NCBI RefSeq assembly: GCF_020497125.1
Contig: NC_059080.1
Span: 50,037,563 to 50,101,562 of the forward strand
Length of the DNA: 64,000 nt
Direction of reading: 5' to 3'
Source: Mauremys mutica
Taxonomy: Eukaryota > Chordata > Testudines > Geoemydidae
The notes beneath the pieces were generated by a model. That model was given only the letters and a program-made list of their open reading frames with translations. It was not told the origin of the DNA and made no database searches. Shown here piece after piece: positions 33,400-45,747 of the stretch (positions are counted from its first letter, which is position 1; every line of letters begins with the position of its first letter). The position numbers and the translations under genes were made by a program.

Positions 33400-33745
33400 A
33401 AAGCTATAGAGTTTAAGGCCAGAAGGGATCATTAAATTATGTAGTCTTACAGGCCATTAAATTTCAGCCAAATACCCCTGTGTTGAGTCCAGTTACTTTA
33501 GATAAATAAAGCATTTATTTCTTAGGAGACTAAACTATTGTTTGCCACAGACAGAGAATGGGAGAGACAGGTGCCACCGAAGTCCTTGCAGTGGCAGGAA
33601 ACTGATGAGGTGACATGTGCCTAGATGATCTCAACAGGCATTCTGTATCCCATACTGAGGAGGAAGGTGAAAATCCCTGCAAATCTGACCTGAGGGGAAA
33701 TTCTTCCTTATCTATATCTGGCAATCAGTTAGACCCTGAGCATGT
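33400..33745 (-). mobile_element. CR1-like LINE 3' UTR fragment
   Basis: 'tagagtttaaggccagaagg' followed by 'ctgaggggaaattcttcctt' and 'cagttagaccctgagcatgt' match in order the CR1 UTR piece at 38884-39310. Confidence 0.7.
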
Positions 33746-34141
33746 GATCAAGACACATGTCTAAGACAGAGAATTTGGAAGCAAATACAAGAGGGTGTCT
33801 CTCTAACTGGATCTCTGACTTATCCCATTGAGAGGGCTACCTTTAGTCCAGTACTTATCCTCTCCTGTCTTGTTTTTTCTTCTTTTGCTTCTCCCAAATT
33901 CTTTTTGGGTTGGAATTTCAACTCCTAAAGTGTTGTCTGAGAGCTGGCCTGAGCTTCCAGTGCCAGTATACTCTTGCTGCAGATTAGCAGATCATTAATT
34001 GAGGGGTGTCTGCTGTCGCCACAATGAAGATATAGTGGTTTTCAGAACAAGTCTCTTAGCTGTGTTTAAAGGGCTTATTGTTTTTCAATGGCTTATTTTG
34101 ATGCCATCATTAAACCACATCAGTATCAAAGGGTCTGGCCC

Positions 34142-34609
34142 TAAGTTCCTTCTAAGCTGCGCAGCCACACAGCAGGCTAGCAAGAGCTGTGCAGGTGCGC
34201 AGCCTGGGAGAGGCGCTTCTCGCCCCAGCCCTGGAGCTGCCACGGCTGTGGAGAGGCCCTTGTCCCCTGGTCCCAGAGCTGCTGTGGCGAGAGGGGGCTG
34301 AGGGGAGTCCTCTCTCCCTGCTGTAGCCCCAGGGAAGCCTGAATCCCAAACCCCTCATCCCCAGCCAGAGCCCTCACCCCCTGCACCACAACCCTCTGTC
34401 CTAGCCCTGAGACCCCTCCTGCACCCAAGCCCCGGCCCCACCCCAGAGTCCCACCACCAGCCAGAGCCCTCACACCCAGCACCCCAGCCCTGAGCCCCCT
34501 CCAGCACTCCAAACCCCTCAGCCCCACCCCTGCCAGTCATCACCTCCATATTGGGGCACATAACATTCATTCTGCATATGGATGGGTGTAAAAAATTAGA
34601 GGGAACATT
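34142..34609. mobile_element. Non-autonomous element, C-rich interior
   Basis: GGTCTGGCCC occurs at 34132-34141 and 34610-34619, an exact 10-bp direct repeat. The ends 'agttccttctaagctg' and the complement of 'aaattagagggaacatt' are inverted relatives. The interior holds degenerate CAGAGCCCTCACCCCCTGCAC-type repeats. The frames within are composition artefacts. Confidence 0.8.
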
Positions 34610-34619
34610 GGTCTGGCCC

Positions 34620-35830
34620 AGTAGTGGCATGAGTGAAGATGCTAATGCTGGAGTCTTGGGCTGGGACCCAAGCTGCATTTCATAAACTGACGTGTGCTTG
34701 AACAAAATGTACAGGTCAGGAGAAAAGGAAGGAGGATAGGAGAGGCATGGAAGTGGAAGGAACTGAGTTAGATGGGGAAAGTACCTGACTACGAAAAATG
34801 ATTTGCCGAAGATCCCCTCAGTTATTAACAGCACCGACATATGTGGTGGGCTATGGAAGTTCTATTTAAGTACTTTAAACTTAAGCATCTAAAGTAATCT
34901 AAAGCAGTTTTTACCAGTACCATTTTGTAAAATGACTTAAATGTTTTGAGCAGTAGTGATTGAGCAGGTAGATGATTTATAGTATATAATTTATAGGCTT
35001 GAAACTAACTTCAGCCAATCAGATGATATCTCTCCTTCCAAGCTATTTTATAACTCCTCAAGGTATAAAATCAAATAGCTACAGGTATTTGTAACTTGTA
35101 CAGGGCTGAAACAAATTATAAATGTAACTTTAATGATGTATATTGTTGTTGGCAGTTCAAGCAGAGGAGAACCAAATTGTCAGACAGGTGGTTGTAAAGC
35201 TTTCCATTAAAGAGATTATTCTAGAAACGTAATTACAATTATCAGTTTCACTGCTCTTTTTCTCTTTATGAAAGCAGGAACCAGTTGGAGCAGTAAGAAG
35301 GTGCAAAAAGAATACTAGCTTGCTATATATTCCTTTGAACCTCTCATGTTAACTAGGCAGTGTTTTCTTGGAAATATTGTAAGTGACTCTCAAATATAAG
35401 TCTGCAATTGCCAAGCAGAGCCTGGAAAATATTACCATGCCATAAATAAGAATTATGCATAAATTACAATTGAATATCACTAGAGCAAGCATTGAGTCAG
35501 ACCAAGGATTCTTGAGATGCTTTTCTGTTTAGGGGTGGGGTTCTTTGTATCACTGTAATGTAGGATGAAAAGAAACTATGCTTAATATTCGTATTATGCA
35601 TTTTGATGAAAGTATGAAGTGTTAAATGTTTTGGCATTAAAATGTTAGTTGAGATAGTAAACTAATAGTTTTGGGGCTTGGATCATTGTGTTGTAAGTGG
35701 AAGGAGCTAGTCTTGTACTTGAAGGCTTTACATTGAACAAGATTGAAATCTTCAAGCAAGATTTCATAGAAAGTCAGTTATGTTAGCTTACTTGGGTATT
35801 GGTCTGCATTTTACTGCCTGTATACAAGTT
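34620..35830. other. Probable PAK2 intron, nothing recognised
   Basis: No gene or element was recognised. Confidence 0.5.
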
Positions 35831-35834
35831 TTCT

Positions 35835-35960
35835 GGTCTAGAGGGTAGAGCCTGGTACTGGGAGTTTGGAGACATTGTTTTTGTTCCCAACTCTGCATCC
35901 TTAGACAAGTCACTTCTTTTCTGTTTTCTCAGCTACAGTATGGGGGATCAGGCCTTCAAA
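35835..35960 (+). mobile_element. MIR-type SINE fragment
   Basis: 'agagggtagagcctggtact' then 'tccttagacaagtcacttct', the MIR-like order. Short and diverged. Confidence 0.4.
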
Positions 35961-37482
35961 ATTTCACACCTGTTAGCCAGAGTTAGCTACGAAGGTGGGC
36001 ATAGCCCTCAGCAAAGTCCAAGGGCAGTGAAGCCCTCCTTATCTTTCCCAGCTATTGGAACGGGAGCAGTTACTGGGTCTTTTTCCTGAAGCCTGATTGG
36101 GGATGTCATATTTTGTATCAGCTTCTTGCAAGTAGTTATCAGATAAATGTGAAACTGCTCTCGTTGAGGAAGACACTTCCTGTCTCATCACCACCTTCAG
36201 AGCATCCTCGCTGTTGCATGTGGGTTTCTGCTTCTCTACCCTTCCCATAGGGACTCTTTGGGTGAAGGGGGAGGGGTAAGGTCTTCATCACTCCTTCCCC
36301 AGTCAACCCTCTGCTTGGTTCCTCTTCCACTATGACTAGCTGCAATGCTTGCATTCTCAAACAGGAGTAGTGTATGATTGACAGTTTCACAGCTGCCCAC
36401 TGGGTTCTGAATAACTGCAATAAATCTGACCAAAATGTTTTAAATTTCACTCTGCTGCTTCTTGGATAAGCCATGGCCAGCAGCAATACTGGAGCTGTCT
36501 GCAAATTCATTAAAACAGTATATGAGTTTTGGCTCTTCCAGAGGTCATTTCTTCAGCTGTTAGGACTAGAAATTTATTTTTTTTAAATGAAACATTTCTG
36601 CAGAAATTGCTGGTTAGGTCTCATTTTAACTTGACAGTTCAGGCTATCTGCTTACCCAAAGCAAGTAGATTTTTTTGAAGCTCTCAGGTTAATGATACTT
36701 CACCACCTTTTTTGAAGCACTTTGGAATTTGTGAATGAAAAGCATTATGTCAAGTACCAGTTATGTAATAGTGTTTAGAACCATTTTAACTAGCTTGCCT
36801 TGTTCATCTCTGGAGAGAAATTTTGTGTCGTTCTCAAACAAAAGATTCCCACTAGGTGCTTTACAGAATAACTAGAAAGACAGGCTCTTTTCCCAAAGAT
36901 CTAAATCTAACTTCAGAGATGGCAGAATAGGTTGAGGATAACAAATAGGGAAGAAAAATGACATGGGCAACAGCTGGATACTGAGTTTAATCAGGAGCAT
37001 ATCTAGATGCTCAGTTTTTAAAGAATGATTGACTCAGTATTTGTGAGCATCATTACAGAAGTATGCCTTAAAAATGGATTTGAATGACAAGAGGTTAATA
37101 GGTTGGCAGTCCTCTGTTGTTGTTCCGTGTCATAAAATTTCAATACTGTTTAGAGCATGCTTGTCCTAGATATATTGGTAGGATAGGTAAAATGTTGAAT
37201 GGGAGCTAGACATTCATTCTAGAAGATTCTTGATAGACTCTGCTTGATTGCATATACAAAAACTACCAACTCAGATTTGCCCAAGGTTGCTTGTTTCACT
37301 TTAAGTTGATTACTTGTTACTGAAATATTTTATTCTTGTTCCAGAAAATTCGCTGTTACCTGTTGCCATCAGACAGCTGCTATATTTGAATCTTGCATCA
37401 GAGTAGTTGTCTGTGAGCTAGTGAAGTTGGTGGTTTTCGTTCCCTGCATACACTGTTGTAAGACACATTTACTCCAACCTTA
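35961..37482. other. Probable PAK2 intron, nothing recognised
   Basis: No gene or element was recognised. The frames of 60-120 codons on the minus strand near 36040-36510 resemble no family I know. Confidence 0.5.
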
Positions 37483-37650
37483 TACTGTAACTCCTCACTT
37501 AATGCTGTAGTTATGTTCCTGAAAATGCGACTTTAAGCAAAACGATGCTAAGCGAATCCAATTTCCCCAGAAGATTTAATGTAAATGAGGGGGTTAGGTT
37601 CCAGGGAAATTTTTTTCACCAGACAAAAGACTACATATATACACATACAC

Positions 37651-37684
<34 letters not shown>

Positions 37685-38520
37685 CACAACATACAAATAT
37701 ACACACATGCAGCATAATTTTTAAACAAACGATTTAATACTGTACACAGCAATGATGATTATGAAAGTTGGTTGAGGTGGTGAAGTCAGAGGGTGGGATA
37801 TTTCACAGGGAATGCCTTACTGCTAAATGATGAACTAGCATTTGGCTGAGCCCTCAAGGGTTAATTGGTTGTTAAAGTAGCCTCACTCTATAAGGCAGCA
37901 GGCATGGAGGGAGGGGAGAGAGCATAGCAGACAGAGACACACACTGTGTGTCTGAGAGTGAGATGCACATTTCCCCTTTAAGTAGCTGACCCCTGTCTTA
38001 AGTATACTGCCTTGTTTATTAGATCAGCTTGCTGAGACGCAGCTGCTGCCTTGAAGCTCCCTCCCTCCTGAACCCTGTTGTGTGTACCCCCTGCTCTATG
38101 GAAATAGGGTAAGTGGGGTGCAGGAGCAGGGGGGAGGGGGACACCCTGACATTACCCCCCCAAGCAAGCAGGAGTCTCTGGGAGCAGCTCCAAGGCAGAG
38201 GGCAGGAACAGCACATGGCAGTGGGGGAGGGACAGCTCAATGCTGGCAATTGCTAGCCTGCTGGGCAGCTGCAGCACAGGCAACTTTGGGGAGCGGGGAG
38301 CTGATGGGGGAGGGGGCTGCCAGTCCACCCTGATTACAAGCCCCCACCAGCTAGCTCCAACGGGCTGCCCTTCCTGCAAGCAGTGGACAAAGCAGGCAGC
38401 TGCCAAACAACCTTAGAAGGGAGCATTGCACAACTTTAAATGAGCATGTTCTCTAATTGATCAGCAACATAACAACGAAACAATATTAACCGGGATTACT
38501 TTAAGTGAGGAGTTACTGTA
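37483..38520. mobile_element. Mariner-type element with TA ends, 1.04 kb
   Basis: TACTGTAACTCCTCACTTAA at the left and TTAAGTGAGGAGTTACTGTA at the right are near-perfect inverted repeats beginning and ending in TA. No transposase is seen. A (GT)n(TA)n microsatellite lies at about 37645-37705. Confidence 0.85.
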
Positions 38521-38654
38521 CTTTTGTAGCTTTTTAATATCTCAATTTAATATAGGTACAGGGGTTGGGAAATCTGGTGTATTAGACTGTAGAATGATAG
38601 TTTTAATCAAATCTGAATTATGAATGATGGCAGTTAACATAAAAATAGTCTTGA

Positions 38655-38860
38655 GTTTTATGGAAGCCAGTGTGACCCACTGGGTAGTACTCAGGAATCC
38701 TGGCTCTACCACCGATCTGCTGTATGACATTGGGCATTGCTCTGCCTCTGTTTCCCTTCTCACTATAGTCTTGTCTTTGTGATTGTAAGCTTTTGGGGCA
38801 TGGATGTCACTGTGTGTTTGTACAGTGCCTAGCATAATGAACCCCCATCTTTGTTGTAGT
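38655..38860 (+). mobile_element. MIR-type SINE
   Basis: 'ggaatcctggctctaccacc', 'ctgtttcccttctcacta' and the tail 'tgtttgtacagtgcctagca' follow the MIR order. Confidence 0.65.
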
Positions 38861-38883
38861 GGCTCTGTGTTACACTATAGCGT

Positions 38884-39330
38884 CATAGACTTTAAGGTCA
38901 GAAGGGACCATTATGATCGTCTAGTCTGATCTCCTGCATAATGCAGGCCACAGAATCTCACCCACCCACTCCTGTAATAAACCCCTAATCTATGTCTGAG
39001 CCATTGAAGTCCTCAAATCATGGTTTAAAGACTTCAAGGTGCAGAGAATCCTCCAGCAAGTGACCCGTGCCCCACACTGCAAAGGAAGGCGAAAACCCCC
39101 CAGGGCCTCTGCCAATCTGCCCTGGAGGAAAATTCCTCCTGATCCCAAATATGGTGATCAGCTAAACCGTGAGCATGTGGGCAAGACTCACCAGCCAGAC
39201 ACCCAGGAAAGAATTTTCTGTAGTAATTCAGATCCCATCCCATCCCATCACAGGCCATTGGGCATATTTACTGCTAAGAGTCAAAGATCAATTAATTGCC
39301 AAAATTAGGCTATCCCATCATGCCATCTAA
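38884..39330 (-). mobile_element. CR1 LINE 3' UTR fragment
   Basis: Begins 'catagactttaaggtcagaa' and runs through 'ctggaggaaaattcctcctg' and 'cagctaaaccgtgagcatgt'. Inverted orientation. Confidence 0.8.
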
Positions 39331-39700
39331 ACTTCCTGATGGCCAGTTTATATTCAGTATCATTTGTATTATGGTAGTTCTTCCTTTGGTCACAAAATTG
39401 AATAAAAGAGCAGTGGTTAAACACACTTCCACAATCTGAAGAATTGTCCCCCTCTGGAAAGAGAATAGTGTAAATTGAAAGTGTTTACATCTTTGCAACA
39501 AGTCAGAAAATTTAAGTTAAGCTTTCCTATTTGGTGTATAGGGTGTTCCAGCTACTGATTTGAGATTTGATTTATTGATTGGAGTTACGGTTTTAGTTGT
39601 GACCCATGAGCTGACAATTGATTAAAAACAGTATCATGTTAACATTCTACAGTTATTTATTATAAGGTTTTCCATAGCTTCCATCGCTATAGTATCTAAA

Positions 39701-39877
39701 TACACCTCTACGCTGATATAACGCTGTCCTCGGGAGCCAAAAAATCTTACCACGTTATAGGTGAAACCGTGTTATATCGAACTTGCTTTGATCTGCCGGA
39801 ATGCGCAGCTCCGCCCCCCCAGAGCACTGCTTTACCACGTTATATCCAAATTCATGTTATATCGGGGTAGAGGTGTA
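39701..39877. mobile_element. Mariner-type MITE, 177 bp
   Basis: TACACCTCTACGCTGATATA at the left and TATATCGGGGTAGAGGTGTA at the right are inverted relatives beginning and ending in TA. The inner 'ttataggtgaaaccgtgtta' motif is repeated in inverse. It is noncoding. Confidence 0.85.
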
Positions 39878-41869
39878 GTAACAAGCAGATGCAGGGATAT
39901 TTGATATTTAATTGCATGATCAATTGAGAACTTTACCTGTAAAGTTTATCTCTGTCACATTGAAGAATTATGTCTGAAGATAGGCAACCAGTAAGTAGTT
40001 ATGACAGATTTAAATATAACTTAAAATGTGATATATTCTTTTCATAATAAGGTTTGGCATAATATGCACCCTCTTCCTTTTGTACTGAACATTTGCTTGA
40101 ACAAGAATGAGGACAGCTGGCAGATGCTCTAGTGCAGGAGATGCGACTGGGCTAACAAGGCCTTTATTATGCAGCTTCTGACTGCTTCTCTGAAATTTTC
40201 TCCTTCCTGTTAAGTTGAAGGTAGTTACTTCACCTCTGACTCATCACATACCCACAAAAGTTCACAACTATCAGCATATGCACATGCTTTTAGAACTTCT
40301 TTAATGTGATTCAGCCTTTTGGTCCAATATATGATGGTTTATGTCACAAATTTATTTGAGGGACATCACCTCATCAGTATTTTCTACCTTAGGGCAGATT
40401 AGTCCCTTCCCTGCAGTCTCTTGCTTCCTAAAAACCCAAATCATTTTTTCAAAAGGCACCACATTTAAGGTGACACTGAAAAGGGGCTGTTTCTGGAATG
40501 ATGCAGTTCACTGCCCCAGACCAAATTGTTTTGTCCTCAAAAATACTATTCTTATCATGTGTTATGGTAGCTGATGAGTCTCAAAAGTTATAGAAAGGAC
40601 TCTCTGCTTGTCTTGGTGCTGATGCCTGATGCAGAATTCCAGGTTGAAATGTCATCCTCTATTAAAGATGCACTGTGAGGAACTGCCAGATGGTATTCCA
40701 CTTACTTGAGGTCAGAGTTCTTCAGATGCTGAGGGTAGCATTTCTGGTGGTCTGGCACTTTGGTGGTGCCATGTGGTACAAGAGATTTTCTGACAAGGAT
40801 CCTGATGTCAGCTCCAGCTGGAACCCAGTGAGGTTGGATTTCCTCGATCTTAAGGGTCCTGAAAAGTATAGGCCGCCTCCTGATTTGGCCTGGCAACCTC
40901 AGTTGTCAGCATTAGGGTGCCAATTGGGTATGTCTGGATAAATACAGGGGTCAACACCCTTTGAAGGTTTGGAAGGAGTGGATGTCATAGCACTCGGAAC
41001 ATCAAAATCATCAGTTCAGAACCCCAAATACCACTCTGTAGGATCTGTTGGATTATTGGTTTAGGCAAGATTTTCTTCAGAACAGCCTTCCCTTAGCACT
41101 TTGTGGATGAGCTCTTGATCCAATGGGAGATGGATCTGAATTCAGTGCTGTGTACTTCTCTGAACTGGAAAAAACAGGTTTCTTGCCATTCTTCAGTTCT
41201 ACATCTAGTTTGGGCCCATGAATATCGTTTGTGCTTCAGTTTTCAGTTTGGACAGCTCCCAAGTTTAAATCTGTCAGACTTTTTTCCATCTGGTTACTGT
41301 GCACCTTTGGACTTTTGGCCTTATGGTACTCCAGCTCCTGTGTCAGTAGTGTCTGTAGGCTTGTCCACATGAACAATTAGACTGTGGTGAGCTGGGGTGT
41401 GACTCTACCCTGTGCTAGCCTGCAGCAGGTGAACTGTCTGTATGCACCCTGCTGACATGTTAAGTTTGTTAATGCACTTTGATCTAGTCCCATTTAAAAA
41501 AGATGTCTAGTTCAAAATGCTCTAACCAACGTTGTCTCCTCTTTTTAGGAAGTCTCCAAGGAAGAGGTGAAGGCTGCTGTGGGCGTACCTTTACCTTTTC
41601 TGCTGGAGTTCCGTAGAGTTAGATCTTGTTGGAACTAGGTATGTTAGCCCTTAGTAGCCAGCTACTAGTATATCCACACTAATACAATCATGTAAACTGT
41701 CAAAGGCACAGTTTGCAGTGGTGGAGCTTGCCCATGTTTGAACTTGTAGTAAGCTTCACTGGTGCAAATCCTAACTTAGAGAGACTACTTCCTCTCCCTA
41801 GGCAAAGTCACAGACAGTACCTCAGGCTAATAGTGGATAGTGACCACTGTCAGTACAAGGTACTACTTT
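39878..41869. other. Probable PAK2 intron, unassigned sequence
   Basis: No gene was recognised. The part at 40580-41370 has several short frames on both strands and an odd composition suggesting an old retroelement, but no conserved block could be named. Confidence 0.4.
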
Positions 41870-42348
41870 AGGGTATGTCTTCACTGCACAGATAACCTGG
41901 TGATTGCACCTAGGTTAGCCTAGCATGGGTACAAGCATCCCCCTGGCAAAGCCCCAGCTGTGTTACTATGGTCTTCACTGTTTCTGCATTATCCTGTGTA
42001 TTGGGGGCATGTCCCATAGTTCTTTGTGCTGAAACACCCTGTCAGTTGCTGGAGAATGTTTGTTCTTTGGGGGGAATTGTGGGAAGGGCATTGGAGGACT
42101 CTGATTAGTCAAATGATTTAGCCTTTAGCCTGCATCCTTACAGCAAAGGGGGCCGGTTCCAGCCCATGTTAGAGCAGAGCTCAGATTCTGTACCCTCCCC
42201 CCACCAGCTCAATGCTAAACTGAGTAAGCTAGCCTGCACATAAAGTACCTCCAAACATGGGTCAGAGGTTTTACTTTGTGGATGATGTGGGGGTTGGGCT
42301 AAAACCTGGGAAAGAGCCTAGGTTAACTGTGTAGTGAAGACATACCCT
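41870..42348. mobile_element. MITE with about 29-bp inverted ends
   Basis: AGGGTATGTCTTCACTGCAC at the left is matched in inverse by GTGTAGTGAAGACATACCCT at the right, and the match continues inward through AGATAACCT / AGGTTAACT. It is noncoding. Confidence 0.85.
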
Positions 42349-42510
42349 TGCTCTCTGGGTTGTTAGCAGCCTGAGTGTAATTTACAAAGTGCTTGATGGT
42401 CACAGACAGCTCTTCTGCATCAAGGGGTTGTGTATGTTGTATCTATATCTGAGTCAATGGCTAATAACAGCCCCATCTCAGTGAGGTAATTCACACCCTT
42501 TGGGTATCTA

Positions 42511-42914
42511 GGTCAGTCCAAGAGAGTGAACCAATAATCCATGTTCTCGACTCTGTCCACCAATCTCAAACCCTGCTTCAAACTCCCCCCCCCCCCCCCT
42601 TGCTGGCATCCATAACCAAGATAGCCACATCAGTCTGTGCAGCTCCTGTGATCATATTTGGGATGAAAACTTTATGGCCCGGAGCATCCATCAGCGTAAT
42701 AACTTGAGTCTGTCTCAAATTTGTACATATCCACATCCATTGTTACTCCCCTTTCTCTTCCCCAGTTTCATCCAGGACCCATAAGCAAATGAAGCTTTGC
42801 CAGCCTTTTTGGATTCCTGCTCGTATTTGTGCATAGTTTGTTTGTTCACATTGCCCAGAAGGTAGAGTAAATGACCATTAGAATATTTTTACCTGCATCG
42901 TGTCCTATTACCAC
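42511..42914 (-). pseudogene. HBS1L: Processed pseudogene fragment of HBS1L
   Basis: Minus-strand fragments in order: VVIGH then DAGK (the G1/P-loop), [20 protein letters not shown] with [27 protein letters not shown] (the G3 motif), [19 protein letters not shown] with [22 protein letters not shown]. This is the GTPase domain of HBS1L, the eRF3-like partner of Pelota in ribosome rescue. The eEF1A and eRF3 relatives differ in these blocks. At least three frameshifts break it, and a C14 run (G14 in sense) replaces the codons between DAS and EFEAG. Homology stops at both ends before the full gene. The lack of introns indicates retrocopying. Confidence 0.85.
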
Positions 42915-43140
42915 TATCCCCACTCAGGTTCACACTTCACTGTGGTTCCCCTGTATTCCACTGAAACACTGGCTTGCCTGCTTCAGGACAAGTTCACAGA
43001 TACAATCCAGGCAGTGGATTGCATCCTATTCTGCTTCAGGGCAGAGGCCCAGTGACATTTTATCTAAACGCTTCAAGTTGTAATTGTTGGGCTATAACCT
43101 GGCTAGGTGAGTAGTTCTGTCCTTGTGTCTGAACTGTGAA

Positions 43141-43842
43141 TGAGACATCTGGCTAGGTAGCACTTCTGCAGAAAAAGACCTAGGGGTTACAGTGGTGGAG
43201 AAGCTGGATATGGGTCAACAGTGTGCCCTTGTTGCCAAGAATGCTAATAGCATTTTGGGCTGTATAAGTAGGAACATTGCCAGCTGATCGAGGGACGTGA
43301 TCATTCCCCTCTATTCGGCATTGGTGAGGCCTCATCTGGAGTACTGTGTCCAGTTTTGGGCCCCATACTACAAGGATGTGGAAAAATTGGAGAGAGTCCA
43401 GCGGAGGGCAACAAAAATGATTAGGGGGCTGGAGCACATGACTTATGAGGAGAGGCTGAGGGAACTGGGATTATTTAGTTTGCAGAAGAGAAGAATGAAG
43501 GGGGTTTGACAGCTGCTTTCAATTACCTGAAAGGGGATTCCAGAGAGGATGGATCTAGACTGTTCTCAGTGGTACTAGATGACAGAACAAGGAGTAATGG
43601 TCTCAAGTTGCAGTGGGGGAGGTTTAGGTTGGATATTAGGAAACACTATTTCACTAGGAGGGTGGTGAAGCACTGGAATGGGTTACCTAGGGAGGTGGTG
43701 GAATCTCCTTCCTTAGAGGTTTTTAAGTTCAGGCTTGACAAAGCCCTGGCTGGGATGATTTAGTTGGGGATTAGGTCCTGCTTTGAGCAGGGTGTTGGAC
43801 TAGGTGACCTCCTGAGGTCCTTTCCAACCCTGAGATTCTAAA
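43141..43842 (+). mobile_element. CR1 LINE, 5'-truncated, young-looking
   Basis: Starts at the C-terminal reverse transcriptase region ([22 protein letters not shown]) and runs to the terminus 'tttccaaccctgagattcta'. Readable blocks are [12 protein letters not shown] with [20 protein letters not shown], then [20 protein letters not shown]. One stop at 43506-43508 and one frame change separate the two halves. Confidence 0.9.
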
Positions 43843-44120
43843 TGGAAATGAAACTCTAGGTGATTTTTTTTTAAATGGGGTGGGGAATTTACGTAGCCTA
43901 CAGTCACTTGATTTGTTCCCTTTTACTTTTCTGTCAGGCTGGATCATAGTGATCATCCCTCCTGAAGTAGGAGATGGACAGGGCTCCCTCCAGGGCTAGC
44001 CACTGGGAGCTAGAAAACTGTTCCTCTCCTCACCTGAGTTGAGCATGCTGCCTCCAGTATTTCCTGCCTCTGACAGCTAATTACCTCTGGATTACCAGAC
44101 TAGCTGGTGTGATTTAAAAC

Positions 44121-44219
44121 CAGGGCTTTGGGGCGGAGCCCGGAGCAGGTCCAGAGAAGTGGAGCTGCAGGTTTTTCCCTGGAGCTGGAGCGGAGCGGGA
44201 GCACAGGTCCAAAGCCCTG
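44121..44219. mobile_element. hAT MITE, 99 bp
   Basis: CAGGGCTTTGG and CCAAAGCCCTG are inverted ends. TTTAAAAC (44113-44120) and CTTAAAAC (44220-44227) are the 8-bp duplication with one mismatch. Confidence 0.9.
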
Positions 44220-44750
44220 CTTAAAACACTGTAATTTCAAATATTTTATTCATTGTAATTATATACTGGCATTCATTATGTTCAGAACTTGAAACATCTG
44301 CTTAGTATCGATTTAGCTGATGAGTAAGCCTACTTGCCAGGGTGATTAATATACCTGTCGTCATGCCCTGTGCAGACACACCCCAAAGGTTTGAATTCTT
44401 TACTGGAGACTTGCTAGCAGCAGGGAGAAGCTACTGATGGAAAGGAAGACAACCACAGGTGAAGTGCAGAGGCAGTGTTCAAGGCCCCCCTGTTCCCTCC
44501 TCTTTCTGAGCACTGTGCGAGGATATTGTGTTCTTTATGAGACTGCTGTCCCTGGTCTCTGCTTAGAACTTTTTCTTTTTTAAATTTTTTTGTCTTAGCC
44601 TCTGGCTTGTGGGTGTTTGTACTTGAAGTAACATCTTCCTCTAGCTAATGGGAGGAAGTGTTTTGTCTCTTGATGACTCTCTCGAGGTCTGGCAAAGTAG
44701 GGGATTGAATCCAATGTCTTGAATATCCAAGTACAGTGTTTACTGCCTTG

Positions 44751-45048
44751 ACCCTGGTCTACACTGGGCGGGGGGGTCGACCTAAGATACGCAACTTCAG
44801 CTACACGAATAGCGTAGCTGAAGTCAGCATATCTTAGGTCGACTTACCTGGCTGTGACGACAGCAGCGAGTCGACTGCTGCCACTCCCCCGTCGACTCCG
44901 CTTCTGCCTCTCACGAGCTGGAGTTCCGGAGTCGATGGGGAGTGCGTTCAGGGATCGATTTATCCGCGTCTAGACGAGACGCGGTAAATCAATCCCTGAT
45001 AGATCGATCTCTACCCGCCAATCCAGAAGGTAGTGAAGACTTGCCCTT
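44751..45048. mobile_element. Harbinger-type MITE
   Basis: 'ccctggtctacactgggcgg' at the left and the complement of 'tagtgaagacttgccctta' at the right are inverted relatives of the Harbinger ends seen at 24594 and 56004. A strong internal hairpin spans 44775-44843 (GGTCGACCTAAGATA paired with TATCTTAGGTCGAC). Confidence 0.75.
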
Positions 45049-45303
45049 AACAAACAAGACCATCCTTCCGACATTTTATTGCTTTGGATCTGCAGGGCAT
45101 CTTGGAAAGGGAATAAATGTGGGTAGGGAGGTGGTAGTGTTTATGCATTCCTTGGTAATCTAATGCAATAGACTGTTAAACCTCCTAGGTAGATACAAAT
45201 GCATTTTAAATGCTCTAATTAATCTGCATTATAGAAGGTAGCTCCTTCTTGCCTCATTTACTGATCGCTTATCCGTGGCACACTGAAGGTGTGGTGCCTA
45301 CTA

Positions 45304-45480
45304 TCATAGAATATCAGGGTTGGAAGGGACCTCAGGAGGTCATCTAGTCCAACCCCCTGCTCAAAGCAGGACCTAATCCCCAACTAAATCATCCCAGCCA
45401 GGGCTTTGTCAAGCCTGACCTTAAAAACCTCTTAAGGAAGGAGATTCCACCACCTCCCTAGGTAACCCATTCCAGTGCTA
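45304..45480 (-). mobile_element. CR1 LINE 3' end
   Basis: Inverted copy of the same CR1 subfamily as 43141-43842 ('tcatagaatatcagggttgg', 'accccctgctcaaagcagga', 'ccaccacctccctaggtaac'). Confidence 0.9.
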
Positions 45481-45747
45481 GCTGTGGAGGGTCCTTCAGA
45501 CCCTGGCTGGGTTACACCAACACAGCCTTTGTGGTAAGAAATTTGTGATGTGGAATTCTAGGGGAAAAGAGAAATCCCGGAGGATATTCGCTCCTCACTA
45601 AAGAACAATCTATTGGCTAAAGCGGTAATATCCTGGGTTCCTTAATGGAATGGATTAAACTGATTTATGAGGAAATCTATCTAAAGAGAACTGCTATCTC
45701 CAGCTATTGATATTGAAGTGGTAGGCTACAGTTTTGAAACTAGTGTG

